NCBI RefSeq assembly: GCF_001747105.1
Contig: NZ_MDGQ01000005.1
Span: 1,984,001 to 2,048,000 of the forward strand
Direction: 5' to 3'
Origin: Roseivirga misakiensis
Lineage (GTDB): Bacteria; Bacteroidota; Bacteroidia; Cytophagales; Cyclobacteriaceae
Length of the DNA stretch: 64,000 nt
The position numbers were made by a program, and so were the translations under genes. The notes under the pieces were generated by a model, which had not been told where the DNA came from, made no database searches, and saw nothing but the letters and a program-made list of their open reading frames with translations. Below, piece by piece: positions 15,078 through 24,298 of this stretch; position 1 is the first letter of the stretch; each line of letters opens with the position of its first letter.

Positions 15078-17447
15078 ATGCAACCTAAATACCTTTTGGC
15101 CCTCGCAGGTCTATTTCTTTTTAATCTCTCTTACGGCTTCCAATCTAAAGCCAAACTCACTGGTTTTGTAACCGATGCAAAAACAGGAGAATCAATCCCA
15201 GGCGCTACTGTCAGACTAGTAGACACTTCATTGGGTAACATCACTAATGACGCTGGATTCTATACCATAGAAAACATCACGCCTGCGACATACAGCGTTC
15301 AGGTATCTTTCGTGGGCTATGAAACCGTTATCAAATATGGCGTTGTCATCAGGTCAGGCGGTATTCCTGATGTGAATTTTCAGCTCAAAGAAGCTATTTC
15401 TGAACTAGACGAAGTTGTTGTCATTGCGAATCCATTTGAGAAAATCGAGGAAACTCCCCTCTCCATTCAAAAACTCTCTCGAGAAGAAATAGCGACTTAC
15501 CCTGGTGGCAATAATGACATCGCTAAAGTGGTGCAGTCACTTCCCGGTGTCGGTGGCTCAGTGGGCGGTTTCCGAAATGATGTCATTATCCGAGGCGGAG
15601 CGCCTAACGAAAACGTTTATTATCTGGATGGAATCGAGATTCCAAACATCAATCACTTTGCTACACAAGGCAGTGCTGGTGGGCCTGTTGGTTTATTGAA
15701 TGTGAGTTTCTTTGAAGGCGTAACACTTTCTACGAGTGCCTTTGGAGCACAATATGACAATGTACTTTCAGGTGTTCTTCAATTCGATCAAAGACGTGGA
15801 AATGCTAGGGATTTTAAAACTAATATTCGTGTTGGTAGTAGCGAAACAGCGCTGACTTTTGAAGGTCCTTTATTCAAAAAAGAGAACGAAGACAGTAACA
15901 CGTCATTCATTGTGTCGGTTAGACGGTCTTATCTGCAATTACTTTTCGAACTAATCGGCCTACCGATTCTCCCTGATTATTGGGACTACCAATATAAACT
16001 GACGCATAAGCTTGATGATTATAATGAATTACTCATTACTGGTGTGGGCTCCATCGATGATTTCCGAGTCAACGAACTAGATGAGTTTGATGAAGAGCAG
16101 CAAGCCACACAAGATCAAGTGCCGATCATAAAACAGCAGACAAATACGATTGGTATCAGTTGGAAAAATAGATTCAAAGATGGCACAGGTTTTATGACCA
16201 CCACACTTAGTAATAACCGCCTTGAAAATGATTTTAGGCAGTTTACGGATAACATCAACCAAACAGGGCTGTTTCTTCAAAACGTTTCGGTAGAAAGCGA
16301 GACAAAGCTTCGCTATAACTACACCAAATTTCTAGACCAATGGACAATAAGTGGCGGTTTAAGCCTCCAAAACGTCAATTATGAAAACGAAACGATCGAT
16401 TTGGTAAATAACTTCCAATATGACGGAGATATTAACTTCTTTAGATATGGTTTCTTTGGCCAAGCAAACAAAAGGCTTTGGGACGATCGCTTGAGTTTGT
16501 CTTTAGGCGTTAGATTTGATGCCAATACCTTTACTAATGATGGCGACAATTTACTCGAAACATTTAGCCCTAGAATTTCCGCCGCTTACACCTTTGACGC
16601 TCAGCGAAAGTGGTCCGTCAATGCATCTTTAGGTAGATACTTCAAAATCCCACCCTATACCATACTCGGATTTACGAACAACGCCGGTGCTTTTGCCAAT
16701 CAAAACGCTGAATATATCAGAAGTGATCATGCAGTTCTAGGATTAGAATATTTAGTGACTCCATCTGCAAGATTTACCCTAGAAGGTTTTTACAAAAAGT
16801 ATGACAACTACCCCGTATCCATTACAGACAGTGTTTCTTTAGCCAATTTAGGTGGCGATTTCTCAGTTTTAGGAAACGAACCTATCGCCAGTGTTGGCTT
16901 AGGCCGAACCCTTGGTGTCGAATTTCTGTATCAGAAAAAATTCACCAAAAACTACTATCTAATTGCAGCTTATACTTTTTATAAAAGTGAGTTTACCGCC
17001 TTTGATCCAGACGTTTATTTACCAAGTTCGTGGGACAGCAGACACTTACTTTCATTGACTGGTGGCTATCAGTTTGGCAACAATTGGGAAATAAGTGGTA
17101 GAATGAGATACTTGGGTCGAACACCATTCGCTCCAGTAGATCGAGAAGCGACCTTGGCGAATTATCCGGCGATAATCAGAGATTTCTCTCAGATCGGCGC
17201 AGAAAGACTAGATACTTTCAACCAAATAGACCTAAGGATCGATAAAAAATGGAATTATGCTAATTGGACATTAAACGTATTCCTAGAAATCCAAAATGTA
17301 TTAGGATCAGACATTCCTGAAGAGCCAGAATTCGGCCTGGCCAGAGATGCCGATGGCATGGTGCTTTCTCCACGTGGATTAGTGCAAATCATGGGAATTG
17401 ACAATTCAAGCGTGCTGCCATCAATTGGTATTGTAATTGACTTTTAA
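15078..17447 (+). CDS. TonB-dependent receptor with carboxypeptidase-like regulatory domain
   Basis: A 789-aa outer-membrane receptor. The start at 15078 gives a signal peptide (MQPKYLLALAGLFLFNLSYGF); an ATG 13 codons upstream would place charged residues before it. Residues about 24-105 form a carboxypeptidase-regulatory-like Ig fold (TGFVTDAKTGESIPGATV). The plug domain (about 115-235) contains VVQSLPGVGGSVGGFRNDVIIRGG and the YLDGIEIPN motif. The rest is a 22-strand-type barrel ending in a hydrophobic terminal strand (IGIVIDF) with the expected final Phe. It imports an unknown ligand using TonB energy. No SusD-like partner or peptidase is adjacent, so the substrate cannot be inferred. Confidence 0.92.
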   Translation: MQPKYLLALAGLFLFNLSYGFQSKAKLTGFVTDAKTGESIPGATVRLVDTSLGNITNDAGFYTIENITPATYSVQVSFVGYETVIKYGVVIRSGGIPDVNFQLKEAISELDEVVVIANPFEKIEETPLSIQKLSREEIATYPGGNNDIAKVVQSLPGVGGSVGGFRNDVIIRGGAPNENVYYLDGIEIPNINHFATQGSAGGPVGLLNVSFFEGVTLSTSAFGAQYDNVLSGVLQFDQRRGNARDFKTNIRVGSSETALTFEGPLFKKENEDSNTSFIVSVRRSYLQLLFELIGLPILPDYWDYQYKLTHKLDDYNELLITGVGSIDDFRVNELDEFDEEQQATQDQVPIIKQQTNTIGISWKNRFKDGTGFMTTTLSNNRLENDFRQFTDNINQTGLFLQNVSVESETKLRYNYTKFLDQWTISGGLSLQNVNYENETIDLVNNFQYDGDINFFRYGFFGQANKRLWDDRLSLSLGVRFDANTFTNDGDNLLETFSPRISAAYTFDAQRKWSVNASLGRYFKIPPYTILGFTNNAGAFANQNAEYIRSDHAVLGLEYLVTPSARFTLEGFYKKYDNYPVSITDSVSLANLGGDFSVLGNEPIASVGLGRTLGVEFLYQKKFTKNYYLIAAYTFYKSEFTAFDPDVYLPSSWDSRHLLSLTGGYQFGNNWEISGRMRYLGRTPFAPVDREATLANYPAIIRDFSQIGAERLDTFNQIDLRIDKKWNYANWTLNVFLEIQNVLGSDIPEEPEFGLARDADGMVLSPRGLVQIMGIDNSSVLPSIGIVIDF

Positions 17448-17557
17448 GGCTTTAGCTAACGACCACGCTTTGATTTAAAAGACTGGAACAAAAAGGCTAT
17501 TGATTGGGTCGGTTTATTCCCTTATACTTGAGGGATATTGAGCCTTCCCAATCGTTT

Positions 17558-19861
17558 ATGAAAGTATGTATTGCCGAGAAACCTAGTGTTGCCAAGGAGA
17601 TTGCTGAGGTGATCGGTGCGGGCGCTAGAAAAGACGGTTATTACGAAGGAAACGGTTATCAAGTCACGTGGACATTTGGGCATTTCTGTACCCTACTCCC
17701 GCCCGAAGATTACAAACCACACTGGAAACGCTGGGATCTGAACACCCTCCCTATGCTGCCAGATCGCTTTGAAACCAAAGTGATGGATGATAGTGGCGTA
17801 AAAAAGCAATTCAAGGTCATAGAATCGCTTTTCAGCAAAGCCAGTTTGGTTATCAATTGCGGGGATGCAGGGCAAGAAGGAGAGCTGATCCAGCGATGGG
17901 TAATCAAAAAAGCTGGCTATCAAGGTGAAGTGCAAAGACTCTGGATTTCATCGCTGACGACGGAAGCAATCAAAGCAGGTTTTAGCAATTTGAAACCAGC
18001 CACCGAATTCGACAATCTGTATTACGCAGGAAGTTCGAGGGCCATTGGAGATTGGCTTTTGGGAATGAATGCCACCAGACTTTATACCCTTAAGTATGGA
18101 GGCTTTAAACAAGTCTTATCAATTGGGCGAGTTCAAACGCCTACCCTAGCCATGCTAGTGAGTAGGCACCACGAAATCGAGAATTTTAAACCTCAACCCT
18201 ACTGGGAAATTCAAACGAAATATAGAGATACTGTATTCCATAACAGCACTGGAAAGTATACCAAAAAAGAAGATGGCGAGGAAATACTTCAAAAGATCAG
18301 CGGCGAAGAACTTTTCATTACTTCAACAGAAAAAAAGGATGGCAAGGAATACGCACCAAAGCTATTCGACCTCACCAGTCTACAGGTCTATTGCAATAGT
18401 AAGTTCGGGTTTACTGCTGAAGTGACACTCAAGATAGTTCAGAAACTATACGAAATGAAGGTGGTTACTTACCCGAGGGTAGACACTACATTTCTGCCCA
18501 ATGACATGTACCCGAAGATTCCAGGAATCTTAAAAGGCCTGTCAAAATACAGTGGATTTACTGCACCACTGCTCGGGAAAACGATCCGCAAATCGAAGAA
18601 AGTTTTCAATGATAACAAGGTGACTGATCACCATGCCATTATTCCCACAGGAGAAGAAAAGCATCTTAATAGTGATGAGCAAAAAGTTTATGACATTATC
18701 GTCAGGAGATTTCTGGCCGTGTTTTATCCCGATTGCGAAGTAGCCAAAACTCAGGTAAAGGCAAATGTTGTCGATATTCCATTTGTAGCGAAGGGTAAAG
18801 AAATTTTGGTTGAAGGATGGCGGACACTTTTCCCAAAAGAAAAGAAAAAGAGCGACGAAGAAGAGGGTGAGCAAAAGGAGGAAGAGGAAAATTTACTACC
18901 TACTTTCCAAATCGACGAACATGGTCCACACGAACCTTCTTTTTTAGAAAAGACCACAAAATCACCTAACAATTACACCGAAGCGTCACTTCTGAGGGCG
19001 ATGGAAACGGCCGGTAAACATGTGGATGATGATGAACTCCGTGACCTTATGAAGGCCAACGGTATTGGTCGTCCATCAACCAGGGCTAACATCATAGAAA
19101 CGCTTTTTAGACGAAAATATACCGAGCGTAGGAAGAAACAGGTGGTACCAACCGCTATGGGTATTCAATTAATTGATACTATCCAAAATCAACTACTAAA
19201 GTCTGCCGAACTTACTGGGCAATGGGAAAAGCAGCTCAAGGAAATTGAAAACGGTGAATTTGGAGCTAAACGATTCATAGCCAATATGATGAAAATGGTT
19301 GATGAGTTGGTCTATGAAGTCCGTTCTGAAACCGGAAGGCCTAGATTGACCAATGAGCCTCCAGATAAGCCGAAGAAGAAGCCCCAGAAAAAGGAAGCCA
19401 ATATGAAGTGTCCTAAATGTGGCGAAGGCAAAGTTTTGAAAGGTAAGTCTAGTTATGGCTGTAGCCAGTGGAAAAGTGGCTGCCATTTGAGAATTCCGTT
19501 TACCTATTTAGAAAAGAAACTAACTGATAAACAAATAGAAAGGCTGGTAGATAAAGGAGCTACTACTAAACTGAAGGGTTTTAAAATCGAGGGCCAAAAA
19601 GTTGAGGGCATCATAAAAATAGATGGCGCTGGAGAACTTAGCTTCGAGAATTTAAGCAAGCCAAACACTGATCAGAAATCAGGAGAAATGCCCATTTGCC
19701 CGAAATGTAAAAAAGGACAGCTCATTAAAGGTCAAACGGCTTACGGATGTAATCGGTGGAAATCAGGATGCGATTTTCGATATCCATTTGAAGAGATTAA
19801 GCGCCAAGCGAACGGCCAGCCATTGACAAGAGAATTAGTCTTGGAAATTATCAGTCATTAA
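17558..19861 (+). CDS. topB: DNA topoisomerase III
   Basis: A type IA topoisomerase that relaxes and decatenates DNA by single-strand passage, 767 aa. The start at 17558 gives the family-typical MKVCIAEKPSVAKEIA (Toprim domain); the frame extends 18 codons upstream without a plausible start. The catalytic tyrosine is Tyr305 in VVTYPRVDT. An acidic, lysine-rich low-complexity insert (about 425-445) precedes LLRAMETAGKHVDD and GIGRPSTRANIIETL, both conserved. The C-terminus carries two zinc-ribbon-like repeats, CPKCGEGK...YGCSQWKSGC and CPKCKKGQ...YGCNRWKSGC, each followed by a short beta segment. It is a single-gene unit. Confidence 0.95.
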   Translation: MKVCIAEKPSVAKEIAEVIGAGARKDGYYEGNGYQVTWTFGHFCTLLPPEDYKPHWKRWDLNTLPMLPDRFETKVMDDSGVKKQFKVIESLFSKASLVINCGDAGQEGELIQRWVIKKAGYQGEVQRLWISSLTTEAIKAGFSNLKPATEFDNLYYAGSSRAIGDWLLGMNATRLYTLKYGGFKQVLSIGRVQTPTLAMLVSRHHEIENFKPQPYWEIQTKYRDTVFHNSTGKYTKKEDGEEILQKISGEELFITSTEKKDGKEYAPKLFDLTSLQVYCNSKFGFTAEVTLKIVQKLYEMKVVTYPRVDTTFLPNDMYPKIPGILKGLSKYSGFTAPLLGKTIRKSKKVFNDNKVTDHHAIIPTGEEKHLNSDEQKVYDIIVRRFLAVFYPDCEVAKTQVKANVVDIPFVAKGKEILVEGWRTLFPKEKKKSDEEEGEQKEEEENLLPTFQIDEHGPHEPSFLEKTTKSPNNYTEASLLRAMETAGKHVDDDELRDLMKANGIGRPSTRANIIETLFRRKYTERRKKQVVPTAMGIQLIDTIQNQLLKSAELTGQWEKQLKEIENGEFGAKRFIANMMKMVDELVYEVRSETGRPRLTNEPPDKPKKKPQKKEANMKCPKCGEGKVLKGKSSYGCSQWKSGCHLRIPFTYLEKKLTDKQIERLVDKGATTKLKGFKIEGQKVEGIIKIDGAGELSFENLSKPNTDQKSGEMPICPKCKKGQLIKGQTAYGCNRWKSGCDFRYPFEEIKRQANGQPLTRELVLEIISH

Positions 19862-19929
19862 AACTTATTCCCTTAGCTCCTTTTATAAATGGATCAGGCT
19901 TTTGAAATTGAGGCAAACAGTGAAAACCT

Positions 19930-20742
19930 ATGGCCTACCAACACTTCAAAGTCGAGATAACAGAAAAAGTAGCACAAGTAAAATTCAACAGACCAGAAAA
20001 AGCTAACTCCCTCCACATGGAGGCTTGGAAGGAAATGCAACGCATTTTTGAGCACCTTTCAACCGACGATACTGTAAGAGTAATTGTATTAGCTGGAGAA
20101 GGAAAACACTTTAGCGCTGGCATAGACTTAGAACTCCTAATGTCAGTCAATAGCTTTAAGAAAATTAGTTGTGGTGCAAAGCGCAGCGAAAAAATCCGCC
20201 ATTTCATTCTCGAGCTTCAAGATACGATTACAGCGATCGAAAAGTGCGCTAAGCCAGTGCTAGCTGCTATCCACGGAGGCTGTATTGGAGGCGCAGTTGA
20301 CATAGTTTCGGCTTGTGACATGCGCTACAGCTCGGCAGACGCCTACTTCTCCATTAAAGAAATCGACTTGGGTATGGTAGCTGATATTGGGACACTTCAA
20401 CGTTTACCTAAAATCATATCACCTGCCATAGTTTCAGAAATGGCTTATACTGGTAGAAAAGTGAGTGGTGCAGAGGCAGAAAAGATCGGCCTAGTCAACA
20501 GGTGCTTCGACTCTTCTGAGGCTTTAATGGAAGGTGTCTTAGAAGTCGCAAACACTATTGCCAGCAAGTCTCCATTATCCATAAGAGGCACAAAAGAGAT
20601 GATTCGTTTTACACGAGATCATAGTGTAGAGGACTCTTTGAACTACATCGCTACATGGAATGCCGCGATGCTCCTTTCTGAAGATTTAAACGAAGCCTTT
20701 AAAGCGACTATGGAAAAAAGAGCTCCAGAATTCAAAGACTAA
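19930..20742 (+). CDS. Crotonase family protein, delta(3,5)-delta(2,4)-dienoyl-CoA isomerase-like
   Basis: A 270-aa enoyl-CoA hydratase/isomerase superfamily enzyme. The oxyanion-hole segments are KHFSAGIDLELL (about 58-70) and HGGCIGGAVDIVSACDMRY (about 117-135). The segment FSIKEIDLGMVADIGTLQRLPK keeps the Glu and Asp that serve as catalytic acids in peroxisomal and bacterial dienoyl-CoA isomerase (ECH1) rather than the hydratase pair. It would act in beta-oxidation of unsaturated fatty acids with double bonds at odd positions. No other beta-oxidation gene is adjacent. The family assignment is firm; the dienoyl-CoA reaction is inferred from those two acidic positions. Confidence 0.88.
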   Translation: MAYQHFKVEITEKVAQVKFNRPEKANSLHMEAWKEMQRIFEHLSTDDTVRVIVLAGEGKHFSAGIDLELLMSVNSFKKISCGAKRSEKIRHFILELQDTITAIEKCAKPVLAAIHGGCIGGAVDIVSACDMRYSSADAYFSIKEIDLGMVADIGTLQRLPKIISPAIVSEMAYTGRKVSGAEAEKIGLVNRCFDSSEALMEGVLEVANTIASKSPLSIRGTKEMIRFTRDHSVEDSLNYIATWNAAMLLSEDLNEAFKATMEKRAPEFKD

Positions 20743-20824
20743 CCCTGTTACTCAAAATTTCAAGATTATTTGAACCATAAGTATAAGTGACTGTGTTAAT
20801 CGATGGTAGTTCAAATACATAGAA

Positions 20825-21514
20825 ATGAGTCAAGAAACCATCACCGTAGATATTGTATCGGATGTAGCCTGTCCGTGGTGTTATGTTGGGAAACGCCGTT
20901 TTGAAGCGGCCTTGAAAGAATGGAAAGGTGCTCCAATAAAAGTTGAGTGGCATCCTTACCAACTAGACCCAAATATGGTGGCTGAAGGGCTTGATCGAGA
21001 TACCTACCTCGTCAATAAGTTTGGAAGTATCGAGAAAACCCAGAACATGACCGACCACTTGACTAATGTAGGAAAGACAGTGGGGATTAATTTCGATTTT
21101 GGTCCCAATTGGCTAGCTGTAAACACTTTACACTTGCACCAACTACTGCATGTAGCTGGACAAGAAGGGTTTAAAGATGAACTAAAAGAAAGGTTTCTGA
21201 GGGCTTATTTCGAAGAAACGAAGCATTTGAACAACCGAGAACATCTAGATGAGATTATGGCCGAATTTGGTTGGAGTCCTGAAAGAGTTTCAGAAATAAT
21301 AGAAGACGACACGATCGCTTATGCCGTAAAAAGTGAAATAGCTCACTATCAACAAATGGGCGTTTCGGGTGTCCCATTCTTTATTATCAACAATAAATAT
21401 GGCATCAGTGGTGCACAACCTCCAGAAGTATTCCTAGAGGCTTTGAACAGCGTCTCTCCTATAGAAGTAATCGCTGAAGGTGACAGTTGCGATCCAGTCT
21501 CGGGTGATTGCTAA
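20825..21514 (+). CDS. DsbA family oxidoreductase, FrnE-like
   Basis: A 229-aa cytosolic thioredoxin-fold protein of the DsbA/FrnE branch with no signal peptide. The redox motif is Cys16-Pro-Trp-Cys19 in SDVACPWCYVGKRRF, and the cis-proline loop is SGVPFFIINNKYGISGAQ. An inserted helical domain lies between (about 60-165). The C-terminus SCDPVSGDC adds a second cysteine pair, as in other FrnE proteins. It probably catalyses disulfide exchange or stress-related redox reactions in the cytoplasm. It could also be a 2-hydroxychromene-2-carboxylate isomerase relative, but the CxxC motif argues for redox chemistry. Confidence 0.88.
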   Translation: MSQETITVDIVSDVACPWCYVGKRRFEAALKEWKGAPIKVEWHPYQLDPNMVAEGLDRDTYLVNKFGSIEKTQNMTDHLTNVGKTVGINFDFGPNWLAVNTLHLHQLLHVAGQEGFKDELKERFLRAYFEETKHLNNREHLDEIMAEFGWSPERVSEIIEDDTIAYAVKSEIAHYQQMGVSGVPFFIINNKYGISGAQPPEVFLEALNSVSPIEVIAEGDSCDPVSGDC

Positions 21515-21640
21515 GGAATTCGGTCACAATTTGAAAGTCAGGTGATGTTCAAAGGTTCAGTACACCTGAATTAGTCCTTCATAAAAATGAATACTATCTT
21601 AGTAGTCGAGCAACTCAACATGCTCAGCCAAAGAACTACT

Positions 21641-22810
21641 ATGAAGAACCCATTCAAGCCTTTACTACTGTTGACCTTATGTTCAATCGTCTGTCTAGCC
21701 TCTTGCGACAAACAAGAGGAAGTTCCTGCGAACGGCTTTATTGTTAGCGGAAATATACCAGGTCTAGAAACGGAGTTTATGTCTACTTCTTATAGAGGAC
21801 CAGATGGCGAAAGGGTTAATGATTCTGTCTTTGTGAAGGATGGTAAATTCACTTACACCGGAACAATCACTTCGCCAAGTTTTATCGTTTTTTGGCCAAA
21901 CGACGAAAAAACGATTAAAAGATCAGGTAGAGGCTACTACCCTGCTAAGTCATCACAATTTGCATTTCTAGCCAGCCCCGGCGACAGAATTGAGTTTAAG
22001 GGGGAGGTCACAGATTTTATCAATGCTTACCCTTCTGGAACGGCGGCTAATGATGATCTTGCTAAAATCAACAGCGAGATATTCCCAAAGCTTAATGCAT
22101 CGGTAAATACACAATTAGAAATAAATAAACTTGTTGCTGACGATCCCAAAATCGAGGAATTGAGAGCAACCATGAGCGCGATCGATGAGGAAGTACTGGA
22201 AATAAAAAAGCAGTTTATCAAAGACAATCCAGCGTCGCAGGCAGCCGCTTGGTACTTATCCGATATGATGGTTAGAAGTCAGATTTCTCAAGAAGAAGCG
22301 ATCGCCACTTTCAAAGCTTTCGATTCTAGTTTAGAGGGGTACACTTTTTACAATCAAGTAGCCATGCGGGTTGAGGGTATAGAATCTACATTGCCAGGCA
22401 AGATCATGCCAAATTTCACGACTGAACTAACTTTAGACGGAAAGCCATTCGCCTTAGATGAACTCCGTGGGAAGCATGTTTTGATCGATTTTTGGGGGAT
22501 TTGGTGTGGACCATGCGTGGAAGAAATGCCAAAAGTAAAGGAGTATCAAGAAAAGTATAAGGACAAGCTTTACGTGCTAGGTGTAAACAGCGGAGATACA
22601 AAAGAGCGTATTGAAAAATTTATCGGAGAAAACGGTTACGATTGGAAACAAATAATGACTGGACGTGGTGCCGATGATTTAGTTTTAAAACTTAATGTCG
22701 CTGGTTTCCCTACAAAATTTATACTCGACCCAGAAGGCGAAATCTTACACCGATACGTAGGTGAAACAATTGATGCATTTGCCGCGATCGATGAAATCCT
22801 TCAAGATTAA
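21641..22810 (+). CDS. TlpA-like thioredoxin lipoprotein with DUF4369 N-terminal domain
   Basis: A 389-aa lipoprotein. The start at 21641 gives MKNPFKPLLLLTLCSIVCLASCDK with a lipobox ending LASC; the frame upstream has an ATG 18 codons earlier that would spoil the signal. Residues about 35-135 form a DUF4369 domain (GFIVSGNIPG... SYRGPDGERVNDS). A helical linker follows (about 140-240). The C-terminal TlpA/ResA-type thioredoxin domain carries WGIWCGPCVEEMPK and the cis-proline AGFPTKFILDPEG. It acts in the envelope, probably as a disulfide reductase for cytochrome maturation or for other exported proteins. This domain pair is very common in Bacteroidota. Confidence 0.9.
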   Translation: MKNPFKPLLLLTLCSIVCLASCDKQEEVPANGFIVSGNIPGLETEFMSTSYRGPDGERVNDSVFVKDGKFTYTGTITSPSFIVFWPNDEKTIKRSGRGYYPAKSSQFAFLASPGDRIEFKGEVTDFINAYPSGTAANDDLAKINSEIFPKLNASVNTQLEINKLVADDPKIEELRATMSAIDEEVLEIKKQFIKDNPASQAAAWYLSDMMVRSQISQEEAIATFKAFDSSLEGYTFYNQVAMRVEGIESTLPGKIMPNFTTELTLDGKPFALDELRGKHVLIDFWGIWCGPCVEEMPKVKEYQEKYKDKLYVLGVNSGDTKERIEKFIGENGYDWKQIMTGRGADDLVLKLNVAGFPTKFILDPEGEILHRYVGETIDAFAAIDEILQD

Positions 22811-22864
22811 GCGTTAGCTATAAATCAGCAATCGGCTTAGACAAATTAGATAACACACACCATT

Positions 22865-23686
22865 ATGTTCTTACTGAAGGGCTACCTTTCACTTCTTCAA
22901 TTGATCTCGCCCAAACTAGCGGCCAAACAAATGTTCAATTTCATGTCAAACCCAAGGATCATTAAGCTCAGGGATTTTGAAAACGAAATACTTGACCGAT
23001 CTAAGAAGGAAACCGTTCGGTTTAAATCCTTTGATATTCAATCTTATACTTGGGGAGATGAATCAGACAAAGTGGCCATGCTTATACATGGATGGGAAGG
23101 TCAAGCAGGTAATTTTGGTGGTTTGATTGATCCGCTTTTAGCAAAAGGATATCGAGTAATAGCTTTCGACGCGCCATCACACGGCTATAGTTCCAAGGGA
23201 AAAACTAACATGTTTGACTTTGTAGAGATTATCGATTCGTTCATGGTGAAAATCAAGCCTGAACTAGTGATTAGTCATTCTTTCGGCAGCGTGATCGCAT
23301 CTGCATCCATACTGAATCAATCTCAATTGCACTTTAAGAATTGGATTATGGTGACCAGTCCGCATGATTTTCGGGAAAGAATTCAAGACGTAACTGATAC
23401 CTTGAGCATTTCAAAACCTACCGTCGATATACTTGTTCGTATGATTGAAGAAGACCTCGGTGAAAGTATCGATAACCTGAACATGACTAATTACTGCAAA
23501 AGAATAAAAAATGTTGATCAGGTAACGATTGTACATTCTATTCATGATAAAATCTTGCCGATCAGAACAAGCAGAAAAGTACATGAAGCTTTCGAAGAAT
23601 CAGAAATGATTGAACTTGAGAACTTGGGACATTATAAAATCCTTTGGTCTGATGAACTTAAAGAGATAGTCAATAGAATAGCATAA
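22865..23686 (+). CDS. Alpha/beta hydrolase
   Basis: A 273-aa alpha/beta-hydrolase fold protein. The strand and oxyanion region is MLIHGWEGQAGNFGGLI (about 73-90), then FDAPSHGYSS. The nucleophile elbow is ISHSFGSV, a degenerate G-x-S-x-G with Ser at the first position. The acid is likely in SIHDKILP and the catalytic His in LENLGHYKIL. No secretion signal is clear, although the first 25 residues are hydrophobic (MFLLKGYLSLLQLISPKL) and could associate with the membrane. The substrate is unknown. A 70-aa membrane protein follows by 6 bp and is probably co-transcribed. Confidence 0.85.
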   Translation: MFLLKGYLSLLQLISPKLAAKQMFNFMSNPRIIKLRDFENEILDRSKKETVRFKSFDIQSYTWGDESDKVAMLIHGWEGQAGNFGGLIDPLLAKGYRVIAFDAPSHGYSSKGKTNMFDFVEIIDSFMVKIKPELVISHSFGSVIASASILNQSQLHFKNWIMVTSPHDFRERIQDVTDTLSISKPTVDILVRMIEEDLGESIDNLNMTNYCKRIKNVDQVTIVHSIHDKILPIRTSRKVHEAFEESEMIELENLGHYKILWSDELKEIVNRIA

Positions 23687-23692
23687 AAGGAG

Positions 23693-23905
23693 ATGACTAA
23701 GACATTTACCCTCTTCATTAAAGCAGCACTGACCATTTCGGTCGTCTTATTTTTCATTAGTTTCTATTATCTCCTTTACAAAGATGATATCGGACTCGAC
23801 CCTGATTCCATGTTACTTGCCCTCCTACTGGTCATCTTTACAGGGCTCGTTTCGGCCGTTCTGATTATTATTCTGACGATACTTCACAAGAGAAAAAATC
23901 AATAG
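23693..23905 (+). CDS. Hypothetical two-helix membrane protein, 70 aa
   Basis: A short protein made of two membrane helices (about 5-27 and 40-62) with a short acidic loop (YKDDIGLDPDS) and a basic tail (HKRKNQ). The AAGGAG run directly before the ATG and the 6-bp gap after the hydrolase gene support its being real and co-transcribed. I do not recognise a family. Confidence 0.6.
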   Translation: MTKTFTLFIKAALTISVVLFFISFYYLLYKDDIGLDPDSMLLALLLVIFTGLVSAVLIIILTILHKRKNQ

Positions 23906-23951
23906 AAATAGGAAACCCTTAATCGGTCAGTTAAAGAAATCGAAATAACAT

Positions 23952-23967
23952 ATCGATAATTCTCGAT
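23952..23967. promoter_or_regulatory. Inverted repeat upstream of the arsR-like gene (candidate operator)
   Basis: ATCGA-N6-TCGAT lies 19 bp before the GTG start of the ArsR-type regulator in an AT-rich promoter region. The placement fits autorepression by the downstream regulator, as is usual for this family. The arms are only 5 bp, so the call is tentative. Confidence 0.35.
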
Positions 23968-23986
23968 TTATAAATATATTAGCACT

Positions 23987-24289
23987 GTGAATATCATTGA
24001 TATCAATAAAGCGTTGAGTAACAAAACGAGGTTGGAGATACTCGGATGGCTAAAATCACCTGGAGACCACTTCCCACCACATACGGATTTAGGCCATTTT
24101 AACGACGGTGTATGCGTCCAATATATTAAAGAGAAATCGGGCTTATCACAATCAACCATATCTCATTTCTTGTCGCTTATGCAGAAGGCAGGACTTATTA
24201 TTCCTACCCGACACGGCAAGTGGACCTACTACAAAAGAGACGAAAAGATGATTAAACGATATATTGCTCATTTAAACGAACAACTTTAA
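23987..24289 (+). CDS. ArsR-type winged-helix transcriptional regulator
   Basis: A 100-aa helix-turn-helix regulator. The only plausible start is the GTG at 23987, giving MNIIDINKALSNKTRLEILGWL, the usual ArsR N-terminus. The recognition region is LSQSTISHFLSLMQKAGLI, and the wing is RHGKWTYYKRD. An insert with His, Asp and Cys (GDHFPPHTDLGHFNDGVCVQYI) lies between helices 1 and 2 and could hold a metal or redox site. It is followed 9 bp later by an SDR gene, and this regulator-SDR pairing implies that it controls the dehydrogenase in response to a small molecule. Confidence 0.85.
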   Translation: MNIIDINKALSNKTRLEILGWLKSPGDHFPPHTDLGHFNDGVCVQYIKEKSGLSQSTISHFLSLMQKAGLIIPTRHGKWTYYKRDEKMIKRYIAHLNEQL

Positions 24290-24298
24290 TTCAAAACC

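Noticed and set aside
17504-17557. An 18-codon N-terminal extension of topoisomerase III
   Set aside because: The family start MKVCIAEKPS is at 17558, and the extension has no matching residues or signal.
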